Of a stretch of DNA of 64,000 bases, positions 34,464 to 43,236 are shown piece after piece; position 1 is the first letter of the stretch, and each line of letters opens with the position of its first letter. The notes beneath the pieces were generated by a model that searched no databases, had not been told where the DNA came from, and worked only from the letters and a program-made list of their open reading frames with translations. Location of the stretch: assembly GCA_017465885.1 (NCBI GenBank), contig JAFTVG010000021.1:1-64000 (forward strand), in the 5' to 3' direction. This DNA is from Clostridia bacterium. GTDB taxonomy: Bacteria; Bacillota; Clostridia; Oscillospirales; CAG-272. The position numbers and the translations under genes are program-made.

Positions 34464-34883
34464 ATGCCTACGTTTAACCAATTGGTAAGACAGGGTAGAC
34501 AGCAGAGAGATTACAAGTCCAAGGCGCCTGCGCTCCAGTCGGGCTTCAACACTCTGAAGAACACTGCCACCAATCAGAGCGCACCTCAGAAGAGAGGTGT
34601 ATGCACCAAGGTAACGGTTACCACCCCTAAGAAGCCGAACTCCGCTATGAGAAAGATCGCGAAGGTTCGTCTGACCAACGGTATGGAAGCCTTAACCTAC
34701 ATCCCCGGTATCGGACACAACCTGCAGGAGCACTCCGTGGTACTGATCCGCGGCGGTAGAGTTCGTGACCTGCCCGGTGTACGTTATCACATCATCAGAG
34801 GCACGCTTGATACCCACGGTGTGGACAAGCGTAATCAGAGCCGTTCCAAGTACGGCGCAAAGAGACCCAAGGTAAAGAAGTAA
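34464..34883 (+). CDS. rpsL: Ribosomal protein S12
   Basis: 139 residues of the 30S decoding-centre protein. The [11 protein letters not shown] loop (Lys57, equivalent to E. coli Lys42) is wild type. In [14 protein letters not shown], residue 101 is Arg where E. coli and most bacteria have Lys87 (Lys88 in mycobacteria). That same Lys-to-Arg change is a known streptomycin-resistance substitution. Start 34464 has AAAAGGAGG eight bases upstream. It leads the str operon. Confidence 0.97.
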   Translation: MPTFNQLVRQGRQQRDYKSKAPALQSGFNTLKNTATNQSAPQKRGVCTKVTVTTPKKPNSAMRKIAKVRLTNGMEALTYIPGIGHNLQEHSVVLIRGGRVRDLPGVRYHIIRGTLDTHGVDKRNQSRSKYGAKRPKVKK

Positions 34884-35053
34884 TTACCGGGGTTACACAC
34901 GTAAAAGGTAACTTCAGAAAATTGAATCGTTTTTGCTGCACCGGATTTTTTGTCGAAGTAGCGTAAATATACTGACAAAACCTCCAAACGAGCAAAGCGG
35001 AAGACAAACTTTCGAGTACCTATGATATCATTTTTAATGAAGGAGGGAAGATT

Positions 35054-35524
35054 ATGCCGAGAAGAGGTCAAATCGCAAAGAGAGACGTATTGCCCGATCC
35101 TCTGTACAATTCCAAGCTTGTAACCAAGCTCATCAACAACATGATGTATGACGGAAAGAAAGGCGTTGCCCAGAAAATCGTTTACGACGCATTCGCGATC
35201 GTAGAAGCCAAGAGCGGAAAGAACGCTCTGGAGGCTTTTGAGGCAGCTCTTGAAAACGTTATGCCCGTGCTGGAAATCAAGGCTCGCCGTCTGGGCGGTG
35301 CCACCTATCAGGTTCCGATGGAGGTCAGAGCCGAGAGAAGACAGACCCTGGGACTTCGCTGGATCAGAAACTATTCCAGAACCCGTAGCGAAGCAACCAT
35401 GGCTGAAAGACTTGCAGGAGAGATCCTCGATGCTATCAACAGCACCGGTGGTGCCTTCAAGAAGAAGGAAGAAACCCACAGAATGGCAGAAGCAAACAAG
35501 GCGTTTGCTCACTACAGATATTAA
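35054..35524 (+). CDS. rpsG: Ribosomal protein S7
   Basis: 156 residues, the usual length: [51 protein letters not shown] and the C-terminal FAHYRY. It organises the 30S head and is often the feedback regulator of this operon. AAGGAGGG precedes the start. The 170-base gap after rpsL is longer than usual and holds no clear hairpin or gene. Confidence 0.97.
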   Translation: MPRRGQIAKRDVLPDPLYNSKLVTKLINNMMYDGKKGVAQKIVYDAFAIVEAKSGKNALEAFEAALENVMPVLEIKARRLGGATYQVPMEVRAERRQTLGLRWIRNYSRTRSEATMAERLAGEILDAINSTGGAFKKKEETHRMAEANKAFAHYRY

Positions 35525-35548
35525 TCTGTAAGCCGGAGGGACTAATCA

Positions 35549-37633
35549 ATGGCAAGAGAATATTCGCTTGAAAATACCAGAAATATTGGTATTATGGCGC
35601 ACATCGACGCCGGTAAGACCACTACTACCGAGCGTATCCTGTTCTACACCGGACGTACCCATAAGCTGGGCGAAACCCACGACGGTTCCGCCACGATGGA
35701 CTGGATGGCACAGGAGCAGGAAAGAGGTATCACCATTACCTCTGCGGCTACCACCTGCTTTTGGAAGGGTAACCGCATAAACATCATCGACACCCCCGGT
35801 CACGTAGACTTCACCGTTGAGGTTGAAAGATCGCTGAGAGTACTTGACGGTGCCGTAACCGTTATGTGCGCAAAGGGCGGCGTTGAGCCCCAGTCTGAGA
35901 CCGTATGGCGTCAGGCTAACAAGTACGGCGTGCCCCGTATGGTATACGTCAACAAGATGGATATCATGGGCGCAAACTTCTACCGCGTGGTTGATATGAT
36001 CAAGGAGCGTCTGAAGGCAAACGCGATTCCGATCCAGCTGCCCATCGGTGCAGAGGATCAGTTCAGAGGCATCATTGACTTGATCAACATGGAAGCAGAC
36101 ATCTATTACGATGATCTGGGTCAGGATATGCGCGTTGAGCCCATTCCCGCAGATATGCTGGAAAAGGCACAGGAATACCGCAGAAATCTGGTAGAAGCAG
36201 TTGCAGAGCAGGACGAAGAGCTCTTCGAAAAGTTCTGCATGGAAGAGGAGCTGACCACCGAGGAGATCAAGAAGGCTCTTCGTATCGGCACTCTGAACAA
36301 CACCATCATTCCCGTGGTTTGCGGTACCTCTTACAGAAATAAGGGTGTACAGAAGCTGCTGGATGCCATCATTGAGTATATGCCTTCGCCCGTCGACATC
36401 CCCGCAATCAAGGGTGTCAGCCAGCTGACCGACGAGGAAGAGGAGCGTCCTGCAGGGGATGAAAACCCCTTTGCAGCTCTGGCATTCAAGATCATGACCG
36501 ACCCCTTCGTAGGTAAGCTCTGCTTCTTCAGAGTGTATTCCGGTAAGATTGAGACCGGTACCACCGCCTACAACTCTACCAAGGGTAAGAAGGAGCGCTT
36601 CGGCAGAATCCTGCAGATGCACGCAAACGACAGAAAAGATATCGACGTATGCTACTCCGGTGATATCGCCGCAGTGGCAGGCGTAAAGTTCACCACCACC
36701 GGTGACACTCTGTGCGACGAGGATCATCCCATCGTTCTTGAATCGATGGAATTCCCCGAGCCCGTTATCAGAGTTGCCATCGAGCCCAAGACCAAGGCAG
36801 GTCAGGAAAAGATGGGTATTGCGCTGTCCAAGCTGGCAGAGGAAGACCCCACCTTCCAGACCTACACCGACGACGAGACCGGACAGACCATCATCGCGGG
36901 TATGGGTGAGCTCCATCTGGAGATCATCGTAGACCGTCTGCTGCGTGAGTTCAAGGTCGAGGCAAACGTTGGTAAGCCTCAGGTTTCCTACAAGGAGACC
37001 ATCAAGGGCACCGCAGACGTGGATATGAAGTATGCACGTCAGTCGGGTGGTAAGGGTCAGTATGGTCATGTTAAGATCATTCTGGAGCCCAACGAAGCCG
37101 GCAAGGGCTACGAGTTCATCAACAAGGTTGTGGGCGGTGTGGTTCCCAAGGAATACATTCCCGCAGTTGACGCAGGTATCAAGGGCGCAATGCAGTCCGG
37201 TGTGCTTGCGGGCTACAACGTCGTTGACGTAAAGGTTACCCTGTACGACGGCTCTTATCACGAAGTTGACTCGTCCGAAATGGCGTTCAAGATCGCAGGC
37301 TCCATGGCTTTCAAGGAAGCAATGAGCAAGGCGAAGCCCGTTTTGACCGAGCCCATTATGAAGGTCGTAGCGATCACTCCCGACGACTACATGGGCGACG
37401 TTATCGGCGATTTGAACTCCAGAAGAGGTCAGATCAACAGCCTGGAAGCCACTTCCGGCGGCCAGGAGATCACCGCTTTCGTTCCTCTGTCCGAAATGTT
37501 CGGATATGCTACCGACCTGCGTTCCAAGACTCAGGGTCGTGGTCAGTACTCTATGGAGCCCAGCCACTTCGCAGAAGTGCCTAAGAGCATCCAGGAGGAG
37601 ATCATCAGCGTCAGAGGCAAGAGCAAGGCGTAA
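35549..37633 (+). CDS. fusA: Elongation factor G
   Basis: A 694-residue translocation GTPase with AHIDAGKTT (P-loop), RGITITSA (switch I), DTPGHVDF (G3), NKMD (G4), then domains II-V to [20 protein letters not shown]. Full length with all motifs intact. A GGAGGGAC site lies before the start; 24 bases after rpsG. Confidence 0.97.
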   Translation: MAREYSLENTRNIGIMAHIDAGKTTTTERILFYTGRTHKLGETHDGSATMDWMAQEQERGITITSAATTCFWKGNRINIIDTPGHVDFTVEVERSLRVLDGAVTVMCAKGGVEPQSETVWRQANKYGVPRMVYVNKMDIMGANFYRVVDMIKERLKANAIPIQLPIGAEDQFRGIIDLINMEADIYYDDLGQDMRVEPIPADMLEKAQEYRRNLVEAVAEQDEELFEKFCMEEELTTEEIKKALRIGTLNNTIIPVVCGTSYRNKGVQKLLDAIIEYMPSPVDIPAIKGVSQLTDEEEERPAGDENPFAALAFKIMTDPFVGKLCFFRVYSGKIETGTTAYNSTKGKKERFGRILQMHANDRKDIDVCYSGDIAAVAGVKFTTTGDTLCDEDHPIVLESMEFPEPVIRVAIEPKTKAGQEKMGIALSKLAEEDPTFQTYTDDETGQTIIAGMGELHLEIIVDRLLREFKVEANVGKPQVSYKETIKGTADVDMKYARQSGGKGQYGHVKIILEPNEAGKGYEFINKVVGGVVPKEYIPAVDAGIKGAMQSGVLAGYNVVDVKVTLYDGSYHEVDSSEMAFKIAGSMAFKEAMSKAKPVLTEPIMKVVAITPDDYMGDVIGDLNSRRGQINSLEATSGGQEITAFVPLSEMFGYATDLRSKTQGRGQYSMEPSHFAEVPKSIQEEIISVRGKSKA

Positions 37634-37694
37634 ACAAACAGTCATCAAAAAACAAACAAACTATAAAAATAATTGAACACGGAGGATTCTACCC

Positions 37695-38900
37695 ATGGCA
37701 AAGGCTAAATTCGAAAGAACCAAACCCCACGTTAACATTGGTACCATCGGTCACGTAGACCACGGTAAGACCACCCTGACCGCAGCTATCACCAAGACTC
37801 TGTCTCTGAAGAGCGGTTCCGTTGAGTTCATGGCTTATGACCAGATCGACAACGCTCCCGAAGAAAAGGCAAGAGGTATCACAATCAACACCAGACACGT
37901 TGAGTACGAGACCGACGCTCGTCACTACGCACACGTTGACTGCCCCGGCCACGCCTACTACGTTAAGAACATGATCACCGGTGCCGCTCAGATGGACGGC
38001 GCGATCCTGGTTGTTGCAGGTACTGACGGTCCTCTTCAGCAGACCCGTGAGCACGTTCTGCTTGCTCGTCAGGTAGGCGTTCCCGCAATCGTTGTATTCA
38101 TGAACAAGACCGACCTGGTTGACGACGACGAGCTGCTGGATCTGGTTGAGATGGAGATCAGAGATCTGCTGTCTCAGTACGAGTTCCCCGGCGATGATAT
38201 GCCCATCGTTCGCGGTTCCGCTCGTAACGCTCTGGAATCCGCTTCCACCGACATGAACGCTCCCGAGTATGCTTGCATCCTCGAGCTGATGAACGAAGTT
38301 GACAACTACATTCCTACCCCTGAGAGAAAGGCTGACCTGCCCTTCCTGATGCCCGTAGAGGACGTATTCTCCATCTCCGGCCGTGGTACTGTTGCTACCG
38401 GTAGAGTTGAGAGAGGTACCGTTAAGGTAGGCGATACCGTTGAGCTCGTTGGTCTGACCGAAGAGAGAAGAAACACCGTAGTTACCGGTGTTGAGATGTT
38501 CCACAAGCTCATGGACCAGGCAGAGGCTGGTGACAACATCGGCGCACTGCTGCGTGGTGTTGCTAAGAACGAGATCGAAAGAGGTCAGGTTCTGTGCAAG
38601 CCCGGTTCCGTTAACCCCCACACCAAGTTCGTTGGTCAGGTATACGTTCTGACCGAGAAGGAAGGCGGCCGTTCCAAGCCCTTCTTCCCCGGCTACAGAC
38701 CCCAGTTCTACTTCAGAACCACCGACGTTACCGGTACCATCTCCCTTCCTGCTGACGTTGAAATGTGCCGTCCCGGCGACAACGTTGACATGACCGTTGA
38801 GCTGATCACCCCCATCGCTATCGAAAAGGGTCTGCGTTTCGCTATCCGCGAAGGCGGCAGAACCGTTGGTTCGGGCGTTGTTGCTGAGATCATCGAGTAA
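37695..38900 (+). CDS. tuf: Elongation factor Tu, with unusual substitutions in conserved sites
   Basis: A 401-residue GTPase that brings aminoacyl-tRNA to the ribosome: [26 protein letters not shown] and all three domains are present. Some nearly invariant positions differ: residue 88 is Tyr ([12 protein letters not shown]; normally GHADYVKNM, E. coli Asp86), residue 67 is Arg in INTRHVEY (normally Ala), and [11 protein letters not shown] replaces the usual DGPMPQTREH (Pro to Gln at 115). The catalytic His86 is intact. GGAGG precedes the start; a terminator follows. It is the only tuf in the window. Confidence 0.95.
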   Translation: MAKAKFERTKPHVNIGTIGHVDHGKTTLTAAITKTLSLKSGSVEFMAYDQIDNAPEEKARGITINTRHVEYETDARHYAHVDCPGHAYYVKNMITGAAQMDGAILVVAGTDGPLQQTREHVLLARQVGVPAIVVFMNKTDLVDDDELLDLVEMEIRDLLSQYEFPGDDMPIVRGSARNALESASTDMNAPEYACILELMNEVDNYIPTPERKADLPFLMPVEDVFSISGRGTVATGRVERGTVKVGDTVELVGLTEERRNTVVTGVEMFHKLMDQAEAGDNIGALLRGVAKNEIERGQVLCKPGSVNPHTKFVGQVYVLTEKEGGRSKPFFPGYRPQFYFRTTDVTGTISLPADVEMCRPGDNVDMTVELITPIAIEKGLRFAIREGGRTVGSGVVAEIIE

Positions 38901-38946
38901 TTCAGCTCCGCAAGGACGATTACCTGCTCAAAACAAGCTTTTTCGG

Positions 38947-38996
38947 AGGCGGTATGCAGCGCGTGCGCGGCATACCGCCTTCTTGCTTTTTTCCTT
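38947..38996 (+). terminator. str operon terminator
   Basis: AGGCGGTATGC (38947-38957) pairs with GCATACCGCCT (38970-38980); the loop contains a further GCGC/GCGC stem; followed by TCTTGCTTTTTT. Confidence 0.9.
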
Positions 38997-39069
38997 GTTT
39001 TTGAAAGGAAGTGCCGTGGGAGAGTCCTGCGGCGGAGATCTTTAAGGGATCCAAACGTAAAAACTACAT

Positions 39070-39208
39070 AGCTTTGGGGGTTGGTGCAATTCCACACCGG
39101 CAGTGTTTTGGAAAGGACGTGTCCTTGCCGATGAGTCTGCGAACGCCGAGGGGCGCCGAATGGGTGAGAGTCCCATACCGACGGTTACAGTCCGGATGAG
39201 AAAAGAAG
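39070..39208 (+). ncRNA. FMN riboswitch (RFN element)
   Basis: Conserved RFN blocks in order: GGTGCAATTCCACACCGGCAG near 39093 (written as GGTGCAATTCC then ACCGGCAG), AGTCTGCGA at 39134, GGTGAGAGTCCCATACCGACGG near 39163 (GGTGAGAGTCCC then ACCGACGG), and AGTCCGGATGAG near 39189. It binds flavin mononucleotide and controls ribU downstream. Confidence 0.95.
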
Positions 39209-39219
39209 AAAGGTTTTTA

Positions 39220-39301
39220 AACGCCCGCATTGGCGTTTTTTGCCCGAAGGAGGGTAAAAAACGAAAAAGGAGGGCGGACTGCGCCCTCGGGGCGCTTTTT
39301 T
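39220..39301 (+). terminator. Riboswitch expression platform with two terminators
   Basis: First hairpin AACGCC (39220-39225) / GGCGTT (39232-39237) followed by TTTT. Second hairpin GCGCC (39281-39285) / GGCGC (39291-39295) followed by TTTTTT. An alternative pairing AGGGCG (39271-39276) / CGCCCT (39282-39287) would exclude the second, a possible antiterminator. Confidence 0.75.
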
Positions 39302-39348
39302 GCTTTTCTGATTTTCATAAACGATGAAAATGAGAAAGGACTACCATC

Positions 39349-39948
39349 ATGAGAAAAGAAAATAAAACGGCGCGCAACGCGGCGGTGTGCGCCGTGATGT
39401 CGGCTTTGGGCTACGTGCTGATGCTCATTCAGATCCCGCTGCCCTTTATGCCCGCCTTTATACAGTTTGATTTTTCCGACCTGCCTGCCCTGCTGACCGC
39501 ATTTGCCTGCGGACCGCTGTGGGGGGTGCTGGTCTCACTGCTGAAAAACGCCCTGCACCTTTTCCAGTCTGCCACGCTCGGCATCGGCGAGCTGTCCAAT
39601 TTTTTGATCGCCACCTTCTTCGTGCTGACGGCAGGGCTGATCTACCAAAAAAAGAGAAGCAAAAAGGGAGCGCTGATCGCCTCTCTTGCGGGCGCGGCGA
39701 CGGCGGGTGTGCTGTGCGTCCTTACAAACTACTTTATTACCTATCCGCTGTATTTTAAGTTTTTGATGTCCGAGCAAGCCATCCTTGGAATGTATCAGGA
39801 AAAGCTGGCGTCGGTGAAGGACATCTTTCTCTGTCTTGTGATCTTCAACCTGCCCTTTACCTTTGGCAAGGAGCTGATCGTGGCGGCGATCACCTTTTTC
39901 ATCTATAAGCCGCTTTCGCCCATTTTGAGGGGAAAAAAGAAATCTTGA
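39349..39948 (+). CDS. ribU: Riboflavin transporter, ECF S-component RibU
   Basis: A 199-residue membrane S-component with about six helices. The family marks are the N-terminal ALGYVLMLIQIPLPFMPAFI and FDFSDLPALLTAF, plus LLKNALHLF; these form the riboflavin pocket. It works with a shared energising module (EcfAA'T) not present here. The FMN riboswitch in its leader fits. GAAAGGA precedes the start. A terminator follows. Confidence 0.92.
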   Translation: MRKENKTARNAAVCAVMSALGYVLMLIQIPLPFMPAFIQFDFSDLPALLTAFACGPLWGVLVSLLKNALHLFQSATLGIGELSNFLIATFFVLTAGLIYQKKRSKKGALIASLAGAATAGVLCVLTNYFITYPLYFKFLMSEQAILGMYQEKLASVKDIFLCLVIFNLPFTFGKELIVAAITFFIYKPLSPILRGKKKS

Positions 39949-40060
39949 GCCGCAGTCGGCTCTTGCGGGCAAGCCAAGGAGAGGCAAGGAGCGCTCGGCT
40001 TTTCAAAGACAAGATCTTAGCCGGGGCGCGATAACGCGCCGCTGAGCATTTTACCGAATA

Positions 40061-40104
40061 AAAAAGCACCTCGACCCTTTATCGGAAGGGTCGAGGTGCT
40101 TTTT
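40061..40104. terminator. Bidirectional terminator between ribU and the carbohydrate-binding gene
   Basis: Perfect 19-base stem AAAAAGCACCTCGACCCTT (40061-40079) / 40086-40104 with a 6-base loop, flanked by A and T runs on both strands. Confidence 0.9.
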
Positions 40105-40216
40105 GCGTATGATCCGCAGGATGCACTGCGGAGAGAGGCTTGCAGTATAAATTTTAAAGTGTTTGGTCTGAAAAAGAGAGTGGCGGATGCTTTGGGAAGG
40201 GGGGCGTGCCCGCTAT

Positions 40217-42175
40217 TTACCAAGGGCGAAATCCGCCGCCACCGCCGTTTCCGCCGCCCGCCTGAAGCGACACCTTGCTGCCGCCCTCGGGGGTGCTTTC
40301 GGGGAAGAAGGCAACGCCGTCGGTCAGGGCGGGCATCTTGCCTCCGCTATAGACGGTAAAGTCGCTGTTTTGACAGGATGAGGAGGCAAAAACGATGTTT
40401 GTAATGCTCTTTGGCAGGGTGCAGGCGACAACGCACCGTCCCTCGCCGTCAAGGATATACAGATCGGTGCCTGCCTGCAGGGTGGAAAGGTTTGCAAAGA
40501 GGGAGGGCAGGTCGGTGTCAACGCTCTCAGCCATTCCCGAGGAGCCCACGGCAAGCAGGTTGCCGCCGCTGAAGAAATAGCCGTTTTCTCTGCCGTCGCC
40601 CGTGTCCACCGTGCCGTTTCCGCTGTTGGTGGGACCGAAGGCGATGACGGTGCCGCCCGTCTGGTAGGCGTTGCCGTTGCTGTCAAGACCGTCGCCCGAG
40701 GCGTTGACCACCACGTAGCATTCCTTTTCAAAGGTGAGAGAGCAATCCTGACCCGAGCCCATCATGCCGCCGCCCATACCGCCCGAGGAGGAGCCTGCGG
40801 TGGCGTTGAAGCCGTCGTCGGTGGAGGTAACGTAGGTTTTTCCACCCGAAAGGGTGATGTATTGTCCCTCAATGCCCTCGTAGCTGTGGGAAACAGTGAG
40901 GACACCGCCCGAGATCAAAAGGGTCTTGTCGGCGTGGATGCCGTCGTCCCCTGCGGCAAGACTGAGGGTGCCGCCCGAGATCTCCACCGAATTGGTGGCG
41001 TGGATGGCGTCGTCGTAAGCATCCACCGTGAGGGTGGAGCCGAGAATGAGGATGGCGTCGTCACTCTTGATGCCCTTACCGCCTGCGGCGGTCGCCGCAA
41101 GAGGGGTGAGTTCAAGTCCGCTTGACGAAGCGGAGGCGTTTTCAAAGCGGGGAGGACGTCCGCCGCCGCCAAAGCCGCCACCGCCGCCACCTCCGCCGCC
41201 GAAATCCTTTCCGCCCCCCGAGGTGTTGGAGGAAGCGCCCTCACCCGTGAGAATGGCGATCTCGCCCCCCGAAAGGGTGATCTTTCCGATGGCGTCTATG
41301 CCGTCATCTCCTGCCGACAAGGTGATCTTGCCCCCTGAGATCAGGAGCGTGCCCTTGCCCTCCTCGCTGTCGTTGGAGGTCTTCAAGCCATCGGTGCCCG
41401 AGGAAAGGGTGATCTGCCCGCCGGTGACGGTGAGCGAGTCCTTGCCGCGGATGCCATCGTCCCCCGAGGTGACGAAAATACTGCCCGACTTGATCTTCAG
41501 ATCGTCCTTGCTGTAGATGCCCTTGGCGCTTTTGGAGCTGATATAAAGACTGCCTTCCCCTTCAAGGGTCAGGTCTTCCTTAGAGAAGAGGGCGGCAGAG
41601 GGCTCGTCGCTTCCTTCGGGAAGAAGGTAGTCATCGCCGTCCTTTAAAATGTTCTTTGAGCCCGAGAGGGTGGAGATCGTCACCCTTTTGGGGGCGGAGA
41701 GGACGTAAAGGGCGGCGCTGTCGGGGCTGACGATCTGCAGTCCGTCAAGATAGAGGGTAACCTCCTCTTCGTCTTCGGTGTTCACCCGAAGCTGTCCTTC
41801 AAAAGCGCCCCGCAGCAGATAGCTGCCCGCCTTCGTGACGGTCACGATGCCCTTTTCCACCGTCACGCCCGCATTTTCGGGGGTCACAGAGGCAGAAGCG
41901 TCGTCAAATTCGATCAGAGTCGCCCCCTCGATCCGTGCGCCGGTGCTGACTGCCTCGTTTGGAAGGTCAATAACGACCTCCTCCACCTTGGAGTAGCTGA
42001 TCTCGGGCATCTGCCCGTCCTCGGGGATCTGGCCGTTCATACCGGGGATGTCTCCCCCGGGAAAGCCGCCCTGGGGAATCCTCGGAGGAGTTGTGCCTTT
42101 TTTACAGCCCGCAAGGCAGCAGACGCCAAGCAGGGCAAGACAGAGGGCGATGCCTCTTTTCGTGTTTTTATTCAT
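40217..42175 (-). CDS. Secreted carbohydrate-binding beta-helix lipoprotein (DUF4353/Cthe_2159-like)
   Basis: 652 residues. Lipobox CCLAGC (Cys about residue 23), Pro/Gly-rich linker, then a right-handed beta-helix built of repeated SGG-x-I-T-L-SAGDDGIDA rungs. Such rungs carry Ca2+-binding Asp pairs in the Cthe_2159 family, which binds cellulose and pectin-like polymers. An insert of about 20 Gly residues (near 340-360) and a second Gly/Met-rich insert (near 480) interrupt the helix. Start 42175 is set by AAGGAG and the signal peptide; the longer frame has no site. Confidence 0.85.
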   Translation of the reverse strand: MNKNTKRGIALCLALLGVCCLAGCKKGTTPPRIPQGGFPGGDIPGMNGQIPEDGQMPEISYSKVEEVVIDLPNEAVSTGARIEGATLIEFDDASASVTPENAGVTVEKGIVTVTKAGSYLLRGAFEGQLRVNTEDEEEVTLYLDGLQIVSPDSAALYVLSAPKRVTISTLSGSKNILKDGDDYLLPEGSDEPSAALFSKEDLTLEGEGSLYISSKSAKGIYSKDDLKIKSGSIFVTSGDDGIRGKDSLTVTGGQITLSSGTDGLKTSNDSEEGKGTLLISGGKITLSAGDDGIDAIGKITLSGGEIAILTGEGASSNTSGGGKDFGGGGGGGGGFGGGGRPPRFENASASSSGLELTPLAATAAGGKGIKSDDAILILGSTLTVDAYDDAIHATNSVEISGGTLSLAAGDDGIHADKTLLISGGVLTVSHSYEGIEGQYITLSGGKTYVTSTDDGFNATAGSSSGGMGGGMMGSGQDCSLTFEKECYVVVNASGDGLDSNGNAYQTGGTVIAFGPTNSGNGTVDTGDGRENGYFFSGGNLLAVGSSGMAESVDTDLPSLFANLSTLQAGTDLYILDGEGRCVVACTLPKSITNIVFASSSCQNSDFTVYSGGKMPALTDGVAFFPESTPEGGSKVSLQAGGGNGGGGGFRPW

Positions 42176-42331
42176 AAAGCTATGCTCCTTGGTGGATTGA
42201 ATGAAGAAAACTGTGCCGAAGGAAAACTTCAGCATCGACAGTATACCCCCGTCAAGTGACAAATACAAGGTACTTTTCTGAAAATCAGGTGAATTTTCAG
42301 ATGGAATGTCCCCTCTTTTTTAAAAAAACGG

Positions 42332-42360
42332 TTGCAAAAGGGGGAAAACTGTGCTATACT
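42332..42360 (+). promoter_or_regulatory. yebC promoter
   Basis: TTGCAA (42332-42337), 17-base spacer, TATACT (42355-42360). Confidence 0.75.
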
Positions 42361-42437
42361 TATGGGTGGAATTTGCCGTCCTGCGCGCTTGCGCGGGCGT
42401 GAGGCTATAGAATACGAGTTGAAGGGATGGAACAAAT

Positions 42438-43172
42438 ATGTCCGGACATAGCAAATGGAACAATATCAAGCATAAGAAGGAAAAGACCGACGCCCAGAAG
42501 GGTAAGATCTTTACCAAGGTGGGCAAGGAGATCGCCATGGCAGTCAAGGCAGGCGGTCCCGATCCCAAGGTCAACGGCAAGTTAAAGGACCTGATCGCCA
42601 AGGCAAAGAGCCTGAACGTGCCCAACGACAACATCGACCGCATCATCAAGAAGGCGTCGGGTGCTGACAGCGTGGCATACGAGGAAATGTACTACGAGGG
42701 CTACGGTCCCTGCGGCGTTGCAGTGATCGTCCGTGCGGCTACCGACAGCAGAAACCGTACCGCCGGCAACGTCCGTCACTATTTTGACAAGTTCGGCGGC
42801 AATATGGGCAACACCGGATGCGTCAGCTACCTTTTCTCCGACTGCGGCACCATCGTGATTGAGGACGAGGACGGAGAGCTTGAGGAGGATAAGGTGATGG
42901 AGGCATCCCTTGAGGCGGGTGCGTCCGACTTCGCCGCCGAGGAGGGGGCTTATATCATCAAGACCGAGCCTGCAGACCTTGACGCGGTAAGAGATGCTCT
43001 GGTGGAGGCAGGCTATGAGATCGCCTCCTGCGAGGTGGAGAAGGTTCCTTCCACCTACGTGACCTTGACGGGTGAGGACGACATCAAGCACATGAACCTG
43101 CTGCTTGAATATTTGGAGGATGACGACGACGTGACCGAGGTCTTCCACAACTGGGAGAACTGCGAGGACTGA
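42438..43172 (+). CDS. yebC: YebC/TACO1 family protein
   Basis: 244 residues: MSGHSKWNNIKHKKEKTDAQ start, IKKASGADSVAYEEMYYEGY, and C-terminal VEKVPSTYVTLTGED. Members are DNA-binding regulators or factors that relieve ribosome stalling at proline stretches; which applies here cannot be told. GAAGGGATGG precedes the start. It is monocistronic, between a promoter and a terminator. Confidence 0.95.
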   Translation: MSGHSKWNNIKHKKEKTDAQKGKIFTKVGKEIAMAVKAGGPDPKVNGKLKDLIAKAKSLNVPNDNIDRIIKKASGADSVAYEEMYYEGYGPCGVAVIVRAATDSRNRTAGNVRHYFDKFGGNMGNTGCVSYLFSDCGTIVIEDEDGELEEDKVMEASLEAGASDFAAEEGAYIIKTEPADLDAVRDALVEAGYEIASCEVEKVPSTYVTLTGEDDIKHMNLLLEYLEDDDDVTEVFHNWENCED

Positions 43173-43195
43173 GTCCCTTTCAAGAAAGACAAAAT

Positions 43196-43235
43196 AAAAG
43201 AGTTTCAAATGCGTGCATTTGAAACTCTTTTTGTT
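43196..43235. terminator. Bidirectional terminator between yebC and the CotH gene
   Basis: AAAAGAGTTTCAAATGC (43196-43212) pairs perfectly with 43215-43231 (GCATTTGAAACTCTTTT), 2-base loop, T-run on the plus strand. Confidence 0.9.
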
Positions 43236-43236
43236 T

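Noticed and set aside
35546..37648. 700-codon minus-strand frame opposite fusA, and similar frames opposite malE, tuf and hsdR
   Set aside because: Mirror frames of highly biased genes with low-complexity translations; the plus-strand proteins are unmistakable.
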